From contig CM036168.1 of the NCBI GenBank assembly GCA_020631735.1, forward strand, positions 101,638,036 through 101,702,035: DNA of 64,000 nt, written 5' to 3'. The notes below the pieces were generated by a model. The model did no database searches. It was not told the origin of the DNA and saw nothing but the letters and a program-made list of their open reading frames with translations. A program made the position numbers and the translations under genes. The DNA is from Saccharum officinarum. Lineage: Eukaryota > Streptophyta > Magnoliopsida > Poales > Poaceae. Below are positions 23,300-36,511 of the stretch, piece by piece (position 1 is the stretch's first letter; each line of letters opens with the position of its first letter).

Positions 23300-23509
23300 A
23301 GCTCTAAATTCGTAAGGGATTTTACGAGAGACCCCAGACTTTAAACAGTGGTAGGTGGAGTTTGAGCCCCGACCTTATTGGTGCTGTAGATTCGTCCATG
23401 GAGAACCTTAAATTTTAGGCAGCGCTCCAAACATGAAATATGGAACTCGTTGTACTATTTGGATTAAGATCTAATTTTCAAAGACAACCAGAAACACTAT
23501 AGGCAAATA

Positions 23510-23772
23510 CTCCTTTCCAGTTCCATTTTTTTATCGTTTTACACAAGTCAAACTTTTAAATCTTTGGTTACCGATAACTTTTAAAATGTTTAGTTTGAAG
23601 AGATTAATACATTATTATTTATAGATTGGTGGATGAACTTTAATAAAATTACGTTTTTACCATTTTATATATTGTAATTAAAAAATAGTCAAAAGCCAAA
23701 ACCATGTTTTGAAGTCTTTGTCTCTTTTCATAACAATATATAAGAATTATCAAACGGGATGGACAGAGTGAA
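23510..23772. mobile_element. Stowaway-like MITE, diverged
   Basis: TA (23508-23509) then CTCCTTTCCAGTTCC at the left, and GGGATGGACAGAGTGAA then TA at the right, around an AT-rich core with AAGTCAAACTTTTAAA. Inverted ends are imperfect. The stretch 23773-24196 holds nothing else recognisable. Confidence 0.5.
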
Positions 23773-24196
23773 TACTGGACCAAACGGGCATAAATACCTC
23801 GTTCAATCAAAGAGATAAAAAGGTGAATACTCTACGATAACATTCACGGTCACGGGACTTAAACCATGTTTGACATAGCTCCAAATCTAACGTCTTAATA
23901 ATTTGCTGACTAAATCAAAGTGGTTTAAATTTGAAATTTAATTTAAAGTATAATTAATTAAAATGATTGATCCTAATACTCACGATAACTATATTTTTTT
24001 ATAGATTCAACATTTTTTTGAGTTACAGTTACATATATTGTTTTTGGATCTCGAGCCCTATCAACCATAATATCACTTAGGGTAGTTACATTGGTATTGT
24101 CTTAAGCTTTGTTTGGCTGATGGTTTGTGCAGCTGATAAGGCGATTGATGTTGTTTTGTTGTGAGAGAAAAATATTGTACCATGACTTATAAGCAG

Positions 24197-24854
24197 TGTC
24201 GGTGTTTGGACCCGAGAGGACCCTAAGCCGACGAGTGAATGTGTGCTGCGTGCTCCCTAATCCGGATGGTGATGCAAAGAAAATACATGGGGGTTTATCC
24301 TGGTTCGGGCAAAGAAGACCCTACGTCTAGCGGGGAGGGAGAGTATTGTATTTCCTTGCACCGAGGTGCTTGCGTAGGGGTTACAAGCTACGAGAGAGGG
24401 AGCTGGTCCCAAGTCTCGGAAAAGGAAAATGAAGAATTGCTTGAGGTGTTGATCTTGAAGTTGTCTCCTCTTGGAGAGTTCTTTATTGTCCCCTTTTATA
24501 GACTCAAGAGGAGGGTCTAGGTCTACAAAAAAAATCCTAGGGGGTGCTTTAGAGGAGAAGGCGGAACAGGCGCTGTAGATGTTGCTGTAGCGACGTGCCC
24601 CGGTGCGTGCAGGCCATTCCCAGGGCGCCGTAGTGATGTTGATGACGGGACGGTGAAACATCCTGAGTGCTGTAGAGGATTTGTGATTCCCTGCGGTCGA
24701 CGTATGGGCGTGGTCCCTTTGTTGACCGATGGCAGTCGAGGCTGGGTCGGGACGTAGCCGAAGGTGGTCGACGAGAAACGGATAAGGCCGAGCTCCAGAA
24801 ATCCCGAGCCATGATGGTCGGACAGTGCTCGTCATAGTGTGAATAGTGGCTACT
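24197..24854. mobile_element. LTR-type fragment (TGTCGGTG terminus)
   Basis: It begins TGTCGGTGTTTGGACC, a terminus seen on several grass Gypsy LTRs, and includes GGTTTATCCTGGTTCGGGC and a CCCCTTTTATAGACTC segment that could be a promoter region. It is cut at 24855 by the next LTR. Neither a matching end nor coding sequence is present, so family and strand are unassigned. A 192-codon open frame on the minus strand (24257-24835) shows no recognisable domain. Confidence 0.45.
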
Positions 24855-27264
24855 TGTCACAGAACCTCCTAATTATGATGGCCCACATGTACCTATCATC
24901 GTCATAATGACCTCTGACAACCGTACTTATGTTCCTCATAACTTAAAAGGTCTGCTTTCCTCCGAATAGGATCTAATCACAGGAGTATTGCAATATTACA
25001 ACAGTTTATTCCAAATACCATCAGAGTAAAGTAGCGGAAGTCTTACAATAACTTAAGTTTACAAACCACAGTTTCCAAACTTCAAACCTTATGTAACATT
25101 ATTACAAACCGGTAGTAGGGAAGTATCAGTAGTAACTTTATTATAATCACACAAACAAGATGCCTTGCCCAGAGGCCACACAGTCTACTCATCGTCACTT
25201 TCTTCAGCCACAACGGTCATGCAACAAGGCTCAAAGCAGACTTGTTTATGAACCGCACCTGCAACAAGGGGTTTAACAAACCCTGAGTACGAGAGTACTC
25301 AACAAGACTTACCCGACTAAGAAAAGACTCTAAGGGCATGCTAGCTTTAGGGAATCAAGGTACGGGTGTTCAAGAATCAAAATTTCTTTTACAGAAAAGC
25401 TTACTAAAATAAGTCATTACCTTCATTATTTTACTTTTACCATTGATGGTTCATTAACCAATTCTAAGTGATCCTAATCTAGATTAAAGTAATTCTTATC
25501 AAGACCTTTCTCATTTTTTTCTTTCAATTCCAGTTCTTAACTACGATGTTGGTGCAAGGCCAAGACTCCTTTCTTGTGGAGCAACGACGATTCGAACCGC
25601 TTCATTTACCCAGCTGGGGATTCCTAACCACACGACATATGTAGAACCGAATCTTGCATATATCAACTCTTACCAGAGTAACTCAAAACCAGAACGTGTC
25701 CATCGCCACCCGAGAGCACAGTACTCCTCGAACCTAGCCCAATTCTAGCCCCGAGGGTACACGCTACTCTCGTCATCTCTCCACTCCCAGTGCGAGGTTA
25801 GACGTTCTCGTAATGGAATAGTCAAAGTAAGGCTTACCCGACATGGGTACATGGCTAGTACTAATAAAAACTCCATGACGCGAGGACCAACAACGTATGG
25901 TCCTTAACTGATAAGGCAGAAACACTACATAGAGACTCATTTCCCAATGCAAGTTAGCAGTGGCCAAACCACCCGTCCGATCTTATAACTTTATTCTCAT
26001 ATTTCAATATTTATCAAGCATGCCATCATGGCCATGCAAACATTCATTTAAAAAGTTTAACTCATAAGCATAGCGAAGCATATTACACATTTTTAGTAAA
26101 ACAGGTATCAAGGGTGATATCACAATAATCAAAGATGACAATGCATCAATTGGGTTATCACTCAACTCCTAATTACTTAATGCAGTAAATCCTAGTATAA
26201 ATAATAAAGATTTGTAAAACTCAAGGTAGGGTTTAAATGCACCGGGGCTTGCCTTGCTCTGACGCGACAACTGACTCGGACTCGAAGACTCCGACTTCCA
26301 GTCCGGAACCCACCGACGATAACTCTTCTCCGAAGACTTGCTCGCCAACTTCGACTTCTTCAAAAGCAGGAACTACACGAGTATATAACATGTTTCAACA
26401 TGATGCAGTGATAAACATGATGCTTGATGATGATATGCCACAATTTATGACTTGAGTACAACTTTTCTTCGCGGTACAGTCGCAAAACAGTAAAACCTAC
26501 TAACTAATAGCGATAACTTAAGCGATACTAACGTTTCTTACCAAACATGTTACTAACGAGCTCAATCATGAAATTAAGGTGCCAAGGATCACCAAGAATT
26601 AGTGACCCAAGGTCATCACTCAATCAAAAAGGCACACAACACTTAAAGTTAACAATTTAACAATTAGTTAAACATTTAATTAATTAGGGCATAATTAATA
26701 ATAAATCAAACTTCATCTAATTGAGCTTAAACTTTTTTTAAGGATTAATCATGGCCTAAAACAGTGTTAGAATAAATTTCATGATTTTTGGATTAATAAT
26801 TTAATTACTAAAATTCATGAAAGTTGCATTTAATATTTAATTGAACTAATTAAATAAATTGCAAAAAGTAATTAAATTTAACATTTAATATTTTTTCTAA
26901 GTATTTTACATCTTGAAAAGCTTACACAAAAATTTTCACTATTTTTGGAGCTCTACAGAATTTTTAATGAAATAAACAAATACTATTACTATTCACATTT
27001 TTCAAAAAAGAAAAACAAAAACTTTCTTTTCGGGTCGCCTTCTCCTTTCTCCCTCCGGCTCGGCCCAGCCGAACGGCCCAGCCGCAATGCGCTCGCGCCC
27101 GCACGGCCCAGCATCGCGGCCCATCCGCGCGGCCTGTTCGCGCGCGCGCTCTCCCTCTCTCTCTCGCTGACACGCGGCCCCCACTTGTCATCGCCTTCCT
27201 CCGTCTCTCTCTCTCCCTCGACTCGGCCATGCCTGCACGGTGGCCGGCCGGTAATCACAGCGTC
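24855..27264 (-). mobile_element. Gypsy LTR A, truncated (oldest of the nest)
   Basis: It starts TGTCACAGAACC and is collinear with LTRs B and C: the shared AACCCTGAGTACGAGAGTACT block lies about 415 bp in, GACGATTCGAACCG about 730 bp in, and CCGGGGCTTGCCT about 1385 bp in. It stops in a GC-rich stretch (27030-27264) where LTR B begins. Compared with LTR C, about 1 kb of the right end is absent. It is non-coding; the gene-like open frames in its GC-rich part are spurious. Confidence 0.7.
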
Positions 27265-30200
27265 TGTAACGGAACCGTCCAAATTATAAGAGCACAAGTA
27301 CAAAAACAATCACCGAAATGATCAAATTCTCGCACTTGAGCCCATATAACTCCGGTAGTCCAATGAAATCACGAGGGATTTCAAATCAACCAACATACAA
27401 GCCAAGATCGTAGTGATTCAACATAACAAGTCACATGTTACAACCAATTCACAAGTAATTTAATTTACATCGGAGTTCAACATAGTTATTACAACTTAAG
27501 TTCAAAAGTAGCGGAAGCAAAGTAATTTGAAACTAACATTAATCTTATTTAAAATACATGCCAGTACCACGGTCGACTTCCAACAAAGGCATTAGAGATA
27601 AGGTAAATAAGAAGGATCATGCCCATGATCACACTCCGCCACTACGGCAGGAGTCAACCAACTCTTGCAGCCGCCATGATACATCACAACCTGCAACAAG
27701 TGGGGATAAAACCCTGAGTACAAGAAGGTACTCAGCTAGACTTACCCGTCAGAAACCAGAAATAAAGTGACACCAAGGATCATGCAAGGCTGATATGAAG
27801 TGGGGCTAGCTTGACAACATTTTGCATAAAAGCTTAATATAGATGATTACTCATTAATGCTTAAGCATCAAGTTAATTATCATTAACCTATCATCTATAT
27901 TAGAACCTGTACTAGAGCACTCACTTTATTAGGAGCAAACAATATTAACCATAGCAGGTATAAATTGAGGCAACCTTTCCATCGTGATCCAATTAATCAT
28001 CAGTTCAATTTAATTGAATCTACGTTGCCGCTGCTCAAGTCAAGTGCTCACTAACCGGGAGCGACGGCGATTCGAATCGAATTCCTATCCAGCTGGAGGG
28101 GTATTTCTAACACTCACCGTGCAGACCCCTGCCAGGGTCGCACAGGCCACCTTTTCATATGATTCAGGAATCACGGGTCCGAATGATGTCGCGACCCCAA
28201 GGGCGACACTCTGCCAGGTGATAGGGACTCTAACCCCCCCTTGGTCTCACGCCAATGTCCCCAAGCACATCCTTTCTCTCCTCCAAGAAGCAACCTACCA
28301 TTCGATTCCCGGCCTGAATCACATTACTCGGCTTCGCGGTCGGAACGACTTATCCGGCCAACTAAGTGTTAGACTGCGTTCAACATGACTCAAGGACGTA
28401 CAGCGAATCGGTCCTTAAACGACTCAGACGGGGATAGATTCACACCCAAGACCTCCATGCCTTGTTGCTTCACTATCGTCATCCCGCCCGGTCTCATTTC
28501 ATTTTATTAACACATGGTTCCATTCCACGATAGCAAATATAGCCAACCGTGCCATATATGAATATCCCTATATCTCGCAGGTGACAGGAAATCACCTGAC
28601 TTCTACCGCTTAAAGCAGGGCTAAGCATCTACTCGATCCTAGTCTATGTAGGATTCAGGGATTCATATATCTGGACAAGGAATGATATAATACAGCAAGG
28701 TTTTCAACCAACTCCTACCACTTAATGCAACAATACTTATAACATATATATAATTAATTGCTTTGAAGATAGGAGACTTATAATGCTCCGGGGCTTGCCT
28801 GGGATCCGACTCAAGTTAGAGTATGTCAGATAAAACCCGCTTGGCGAGCATCTTCCAATCTACCACTCGTCCGGTCCTTCTATCTTTCGGTTTGGATCCA
28901 CCAAACACCGTCTTCGGGTTTGGCTCCACCTTAGGTCCTTCACGTGCTTCGCTAACGTACCTAAATGAGGTGCAACAATGCATATGTATGAATGCATAGA
29001 AGTGCAATAAACAAAGTAATCATGCAAGCATACCAAAGTTCACCTAAACCCTAGAGCTAATTAACTTAATCCCCAAGAAGACATAACATAGAAGAGGGCA
29101 AGCACATTAATCAAGAAACAAGTCTCACAAGATTACAGGGTACCACTCAAGTATCATCAAAGATATGAGTCACATTTCAATACCCAAGCATGACAAAGTT
29201 AATCAAAGTATTAGAACTAGAAATTGCTACCTTCTGGACATCAGACCAACAGCTGAGTAATTTAATCATAACTGGAGATCTACAACTCCAAAGGACTTGC
29301 AAGAAGACATCATAGAAAGCTTATGGAATTCTCTACAATTCATTTATAAACATCACAGCATGATTCCAAAGTTTAATATGTCGAATTTACACAAACCAGA
29401 AACTGGTCTAACAAGACAGAGAGTAAGCAATTCTGTAACCTAACTTTAAACAGCTGTAGTTTCTAAACCATATGGCCCAATGCCACCAAATTTTTACAGC
29501 AGCTAGATTATGAAATTCACAACAACTTTGTTATAGCACACAAGACATGAAAATATCATTTGCATAGGGTAATTAATAATATTCTCAAATCTGTTCAGAA
29601 ACCTCATTTGCAAGAAATAATTATTAACTTATGTTGCAAACATATAATTGGATAAAACCAACTTTACCAACATTTCATACATGACTAATGAACACCAGAA
29701 AACATAGTGTCAATTACTAAATAAATTCTTTTAATACATTTTCTTAATTTATTTAGATAATTAGGTGGAATTATGACCACATAATAAAGATACTCAATAA
29801 TTTCTACCAAAATTACATGGGTCCACAAATGCTCTCAAAAGTCTACTGTCCAAATTTCAATCCATTTGGGCAAGTATAACAACTTCTATGAAAAAGACAA
29901 ATAGCTATTGCAATAAATCATGCGAGAGCAAGTTAAACCTAAAACTAAATATTTTCTATGAACACATGGCCATAGAATGAACCAACATCAAAGAGCAACA
30001 TCATAATAAGGTGATGGAACAACATTTTCTATTTTATCATTTATATACTATTTATAAGCTATTTATTAAGCCATAAACAAGTTAACTCAATAACTTGAGC
30101 ATACAGTAAGCAATGGCCATGAAATTTATACCACAGTACATTCATAGCATGACAAGACTACCATTAAAATTTCACATCATTTGGAGAATCACAACTCAAG

Positions 30201-31060
30201 ATATAAAATGACAAGTAATAAATGTAATTTTCCTTATTTATCAAGGTCCAATCAAAACTTTAAGAAAACAGTGAACAAGTAGTGTGTTTAATATTTTTCC
30301 TAGCAAGTACATGTCATCACAAAATTAACAAAACAAGAATCATCATTTTTGGAGTTCTAAAACTCTAGATATGGCTCTGCTCAAGTTGGTAAGCATTTTT
30401 TTTGGAGCATTTTAAAGCTTAAATAAAGACATCAGAAAACATCTACAAACATGTAACATTTTATGACTCTACTGCAAGGATCTCCTCTCAAGGTTTCCAA
30501 AAAGTCCACTTTTGCTATTTTTGGAATTATCTAGCAAGAGATATGATTTTTAGAAGATTTGCAAATTCTCTGAAATTCAAAAACAGAATTACTGGAACCC
30601 TACTTAATTCGCTAGGTGTACCCGGTTCAGCACCCACTCTCTGCCACCACTTAACCTGACGTGAGGGACCCGCGCACTGAGGGACCCACCTGTCATGCAT
30701 ACACCGAGGAATTACAGAGAGAGAGGGAGACTGCCTTCTTCCTCACGGACGGCCGAGCAGGGGAGGAGACAGGGCCGGCCCGGCCTCGGGCCAGCGGCGG
30801 CCGGCGACGGCGGTGGACTGATTGGCCGGCATCGCGGCTGCCCAGCGCGTTCGCCTGCACTGGTGGTGTGAGCTGAGGTGGCTCGTGGCATCTTGGCCAC
30901 GGAGGCAGGCGGCTGCGGCCGCGGCCATCGGCGGCAGGTGAGCACCAGCAGCGGTGGACAGAGGGGAAGGCAGCACGAGCACCGGTGAGCCCACGCGCGT
31001 CCACGGGACTGATTGGCTCAGCTCGAGGCGACCCAAGACGGCTTGGCCACATGAGAGCGG
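27265..31060 (-). mobile_element. Gypsy LTR B, truncated
   Basis: It starts TGTAACGGAACCGTCC and keeps the order of shared blocks: TACATCGGAGTTCAACATAG, CTGAGTACAAGAAGGTACTC near 27714, GGCGATTCGAATCG near 28066, GCTCCGGGGCTTGCCT near 28782. A long AT-rich section (29000-30600) is followed by a GC-rich stretch (30610-31060) that is cut by the start of LTR C. It is longer than LTR C before the GC-rich part by roughly 0.8 kb. Confidence 0.75.
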
Positions 31061-34000
31061 TGTAACAGAACCGCCCAATTATACGAGATTAAGTAAGAAA
31101 ATCATCCAACGGATGGACAATTTACCAAACTTAAGCCCGTATAACCCGGTAGTCCGTGAAATCTCGACGGATTTCAAACCATTTCACATCACAGCCAAGA
31201 TCGTAATAAGTTCAGCGATTACCTTCATAAGTTACACAGCAGTTTGCGGCACAAAATACATCGGAGTTTAAACATAGTTATTACAAACCAGTTTCAAATA
31301 AAGTAGCGGAAGCATTAGTTCAAAGCACACACACACACACATCTTTTCCAAAATACAGTGCCAGCTCGCGATCATCTCCCACAAAAGCATCAGGCGAGGA
31401 GTAGTGAGTGACCATTGCCCATGGTCCTAGGCTTCGCCCATCGCAGGGTAGAGACAGTTGATACAATACCATAGTACATCTGTCCATCTGCAACAAGTGG
31501 GAACAAAGCCCTGAGTACGAGAAGGTACTCAGCTAGACTTACCCGACAGAACCAAAACAAAAGACTCCAAGGATCATGATAGGCTTTTTGGTGGGGTAGC
31601 TGACTCATTTGCAAGAAAAGCATTTTTAGCTTAGCAAATCAATTACAAAAGCATGTCATCTTTTAATTCTTTATCCTCCTATCAACTATGTTTGCACTTA
31701 TGCTAAAGTAATCATGGAATTAAGCAAGCCAGGATTACCATTGATATTTGACAATAATTACCATGTCATTTTCTCATAACTATCCAAGTGTTTCATCAGT
31801 ATTACTACGATGAAGTAACTCAAGTCAAGTGCTCACTATCCAGTGAACGATGGCGATTCGAATCGATTATTGACCAGCTGGTAATTTATTCCTCACACAA
31901 ACCTCACTCACCCGCTAAAGTGAGGTATTGGTCATCGAGTCAACTATTCAGGTAAAGTCGCGAGCTTGCCAGGAACCACATGTACCCGGGGGCCGCCCGA
32001 CTGCTCTTTGGCCTTATCATCGCGCCCCCGTTTCCTGCCACTACTGCTCCGGTACAGTGCGTTGCGGGCAATCTACTCGGCCCGAATAATCTCCCGGCTT
32101 CGCGGTCGAAAGGTGCTTTATCCGGCCAGCTAAATGTGAGGCATGCGTTCAACATGACCCGAGGCCCGACATCGGACGGTCCTTAATCGACACAAACGGA
32201 AGACACTACAGTCCAGAACCCTGCAAGCTTCCGCCCGGTCTCACATTCATTTCCACACTGAGTTATTCTCACATGACATCTCTTTCACAAAAACCAGGTA
32301 ATCCCCTATAGCTCGCGGATGACAGGCAATCACCCGACTTCTACCGGTCTAAGCAAGCTAAGCAAGTATTGACCGTGGACACCAGGGTGACAAGGATCGG
32401 TAAAATAAGGTGGAACAAGGTATAATGCAGCAACGTTTGCAAACAACTCCTAAACTTAATGCATCAGATTAAGTAAAATTAATAAATAATTATTTGCAAA
32501 CCGGGGGAGAAATGCTCCGGGGCTTGCCTCGCTCGAAGGTACTGGGACGATGGTCAGGGCACTCCGGAAGCCCTTCACCGGACTCCTCTTCTGCTTCTGC
32601 TGGCTCCGGCTCCGTCACTTCGAGCTGCTCCTCTACGTCCTCGGGAACAACTGTCGGAACCACTTCCTGCGATCCTGTATGATGCAGAAGTATGAGTGCA
32701 ACATGCAGAGGTGCATTGCAGAGGTGACATGAGATGATGATGATGCAGAGTGCATGCGATGTAACGGATATGTTACGTTATCGGATTACGTGGAACTTAT
32801 GACTCTTCTACAAGGTAGTCTACGTCATCCAAGAACATGTACTCGAAAACTACCACCACTATTTTCCACCATGCGAGAGTACTAATCAATCAAGATGCTT
32901 CAAAGATACACCAAAGTATATTTCTCTAACTAACTTGGCATTAAGAATAAAGAGAAACCCTAATTAGTCCTATGGTTGAACAGCAACACCTATTTTAGTA
33001 GCTCAGAAAAATCTTATAAAATTACAGTGGATTACTAATATAAAGAATAGCTTGACATAAAAATTTTACTACATTTGGATAACTAGAACTGCCCACACAA
33101 AAATAACAAACTAGGGCCTGAAATAGATATTTAAAATACTTTACATTATGAAAAGTATCAAACAACAGATTTAGGAATTTTTCTACCATCTATTACCTAA
33201 ACAAACACTATAGAAAAATTATCACTTGCATGTTTTATTCAAATTTATTTAAATAACAAAAATAACAAATATTGGTAGTAAAAAGCATTTGAACTGCAAC
33301 TACAAATTTTTATACAGAACACCCAAGCTATAAAATTTCCCTAGAAAGTACATGACACAAAAAGATTAATAAATTTGGAACCACATTTTTCTGACTTTTC
33401 TAGGATTTATTAAGTATTTATCAAGAAAATAGCCATTTTACTATTTAATTATAAACTCTACAGAAAAGTACATCAAATATGACATGCAACAATTTTATAC
33501 CATAGATCTGGTCCCAAAGAGTCCATAGAAATTTGTTTCATCAAATTTGGAGCTAAAATGAGCAAGTTACAATTTTTTTAAAGCATTTATACATTTTCTG
33601 AAAAATCATTTCCAAAAATCCTTTTTAAATCCAGCCGCTGAACGGCTAGACGCACCCGGCGATCTACACACGCGCGCGCACACAGAGACAGACAGGCGGG
33701 CCCGCGGGTCAACCGGGTCCCACGCGTCAGCCGCTCCGAGTCAAGGAGGGCGCTGACCGCGCGGATCTCGACGACGGCGAGGTCGCCGGCGACGAGGTCA
33801 CCACCGTCGTGATCCTCAAGGCGAGGCGGTCCCGTTGAGATCATTGGCATGACCGGAGGAGCTCGAAATCGAGCTTGCCACCGGCCATGGCGGCTCGGCG
33901 GCGCTGCTCACCGGCGGGAGCTCCTCTCCGGCCACGGGGCGGCACGGGAGATGGTGTCCGAGCACCGGGAGGAGGAGGCGAACAAGTTGCTCGCGCGAGT

Positions 34001-34861
34001 GAGGGAAACGAAGAGGCGGAGGCGGGGTTTCCACGGAGCGGAGAACCACGGTGAGCTCGGCCGGAACTCCGGCGAGCGATTGGCGGGGCTGTGGAGCTTA
34101 CCGCGGGAGATGGAGGTGAGCACGGGGTGCGCCAAAGAGAGAGGAAGCTCGTGGCGAGATGGAGAGGTCTGCGGTGGCCGGAGCTCGTCGGAACGCGCGT
34201 GTCCGGCGAGCGCGTGCGGTGGCGGAGGCGGAAACGGCAGCTGCGCTCGGTGAACAAGCGAGGAGGCAGAGCGGAGGGAGGAATGGCGAGGCGCTGCGCG
34301 GGGGGGTTAAGGCGTGGGCGCTCGCGCTGGTGAGGCGGGCCGACTCTGGCTCTGGGCCGAACCGGAGGCGGCGGCCCGTGAAGGAAGAAAATCCATTTTT
34401 GATTTTTGATTTTCGAATTTAAATGCATTTCAAACTTCAAACCCAATTTTGAACAAGAAGAAAGCATTTTATGGATTTGGCCCAAAAATAAAAGTTGCTC
34501 AAAATTAAATTCTCTACAACTTTGATTAAGGGGCCATCTCAAAATTCTTGATAGATTTTGAATGACAAAATAAAAGCTAAAATAGGGGAAAATTTTGAAT
34601 ATTTTTCATAATTATTTTTAAGCAAGTTTTGACAAATTTTGAGCTCCAAAATTTGAACTAAAGTTCCAAGTGATGTAAAATTATGGTTGCAAGGCTTTTG
34701 ATATAATGTGATTATCATATTATTATAGTCCATTAAATATAGCATGTTTAAGCTTTTATTTTAATCGAATTATACCATTATCATACATGATTATAATGAT
34801 ATGAATGCTATGCAATATGATTGCCATGCAAAAATGCATTGCTTAACACCGGAGTGTTACA
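31061..34861 (-). mobile_element. Gypsy LTR C, complete 3.8 kb 3' LTR
   Basis: A complete LTR of 3801 bp, TGTAACAGAACCGCCC at the left and CACCGGAGTGTTACA at the right, with palindromic TGTAAC/GTTACA ends. On the minus strand it is preceded by a G-rich polypurine tract at 34862-34874, so it is the 3' LTR of the element coded at 34862-38594. Open frames in its GC-rich part (33587-34542) have no recognisable domain and conflict with one another. LTRs this long, with a chromodomain integrase, fit the Tekay/Del chromovirus lineage. Confidence 0.85.
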
Positions 34862-35393
34862 GCCCTCCCCCCTTATAAAAATCTCGTCCCGAGATTTGGG
34901 TTACGAACCATTTATTATAAAAATCTTCGTAGGCATTCTTTAAGTATTCACCCGTTTCCCAAGATGCATCCCCTTCATCGTGATGACTCCATTGTATCTT
35001 ATATGTTTTCACCACACTGTTTCGAGTAGCCCTTTCCTTGGTATCCAATACTCGAACTGGCTGCTCACGATACACCAGATCTGACTTCAGTTTTATGCCT
35101 CGAGGTTCAATCCTTTCCTCTGGAACGCGCAAACATTTCTTGAGATGTGATACATGAAAAACTGGGAATATAGCACCCATTGACTCTGGTAAATCCAATT
35201 TGTAAGCCACAGGACCCTTCCGTTCCAGGATTTTATAAGGTCCCACAAATCTGGCGGCCAGCTTTCTGCGCACACCAAATCTTTTCTTTTTCATTGGCGT
35301 AACTTTTAGATAAACATAGTCACCAACTTCGAACACAAGCGGTCTCCTTCTCTTATCTGCATAACTTTTCTGACGTGACTGAGCTGCTCTCAT
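34857..35393 (-). pseudogene. Gypsy integrase C-terminus with chromodomain
   Basis: 178 codons. They start in the R-Q-K-S-Y-A-D region after the integrase core, carry the GPY/F-type segment (F-V-G-P-Y at about residues 69-73), and end in a chromodomain-like stretch (about residues 127-165, with I-Q-W-S-H, A-S-W-E and an aromatic-rich end). Chromodomains on chromoviral integrases bias insertion toward heterochromatin. The stop lies at the polypurine tract, as expected. Confidence 0.85.
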
Positions 35394-35695
35394 ATTCTGC
35401 TGGATGATATGAACTTTCCTTTCGGCTTCTTCTACGAAGTCAATACCATAATACCTTCTTTCTCCTGGCTCAATCCAGTTTAACGGTGTTCTACACTTTC
35501 GGCCATACAGAGCCTCAAAGGTGCCATCTTGATACTCTCTTGATAGCTGTTATTGTATGAGAACTCTGCTAATGGTAACCATGACTCCCATGAACCTCTG
35601 GAAGACAACACACAAAGCTCTTAACATATCTTCTAGAACAGCATTAACTCTCTCAGTTTGACCATCTGTTTGAGGATGATAGGCAGTGCTACGAA

Positions 35696-36511
35696 TCAGA
35701 CTAGTCCCCAACCTTTGTGCAAATGCTCCCAAAAGTGAGCAGTGAACTGTGACCCTCTGTCAGACACTATAGTCTTTGGTATGCCATGCAACCTCACAAT
35801 CTCCGCAATATACTTCTCAGCATATTGAGGTGGTCTATGTTCCGTTTTGACAGGCAGAAAGTGGGCTGTCTTAGTAAGACGATCCACAATTACCCAAATG
35901 GAATCGTGACCTTTTTGAGTAGTGGGTAGACCCGTGATAAAATCCATACTTATGTCATCCCACTTCCAACTCGGCACTGACAAAGGTTGTAGCATTCCGG
36001 CAGGCTTCATGTGAATTGCTTTTACTCTACAACATGTGTCACATCTGGCTACATACGCTGCAATTTCCTTCTTCATCTTGGTCCACCAATAACGAGGTCT
36101 TAGTTCTTGATATATTTTACTGCTGCCAGGATGAATAGACAACTTGGAGAGATGAGCTTCATCCAAAATTTTATTCTTAAGCTCTCTATCCTTTGGGACA
36201 ACAAGACGGTTGTCGAACCACAACACATCCTGCTCATCCACCCTGAAGTGTTTCGAGGGTTCTTCTTGAATCTTCTTTTTGATGTGGAATATCCCTTTGT
36301 CTGCTTTCTGACCTTCTATAATCTTACTCTCCAAGGAACAACTGACCTGAATACTATGTAGCACGGCAGGGTGCATTAGATCAAAACCATCTTCCAGCAA
36401 GGGTTGCACGTTCAGACAATGTGACTTTCTGCTTAAAGCATCAGCTACCACATTGGCTTTCCAGGGTGATACTGTACATTCAAGTTGTAGTCTTTGATCA
36501 GTTCTAACCAT
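35696..36511 (-). pseudogene. Gypsy integrase N-terminus and core
   Basis: It has the H-x-H-C-C zinc finger (H-P-G then C-D-T-C-C, about residues 124-160) and the catalytic core with the first Asp in M-D-F-I-T-G-L-P and the second in V-S-D-R-G-S-Q-F. A frameshift near 35715 ends this frame; the catalytic Glu segment ([10 protein letters not shown]) continues in another frame at 35550-35732. Its 5' end overlaps the RT-RNase H frame. Confidence 0.88.

Noticed and set aside
24257..24835. 192-codon open frame
   Set aside because: It overlaps an LTR-type sequence and a second frame on the same strand, with no recognised motif.
30661..31078. Overlapping open frames of 70-119 codons on both strands
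   Set aside because: They lie in the GC-rich part of Gypsy LTR B, overlap in all frames and have no recognisable domain.
33587..34542. 233-codon and other open frames
   Set aside because: They lie inside the complete LTR C, in the GC-rich block; the absence of stops is a composition effect.
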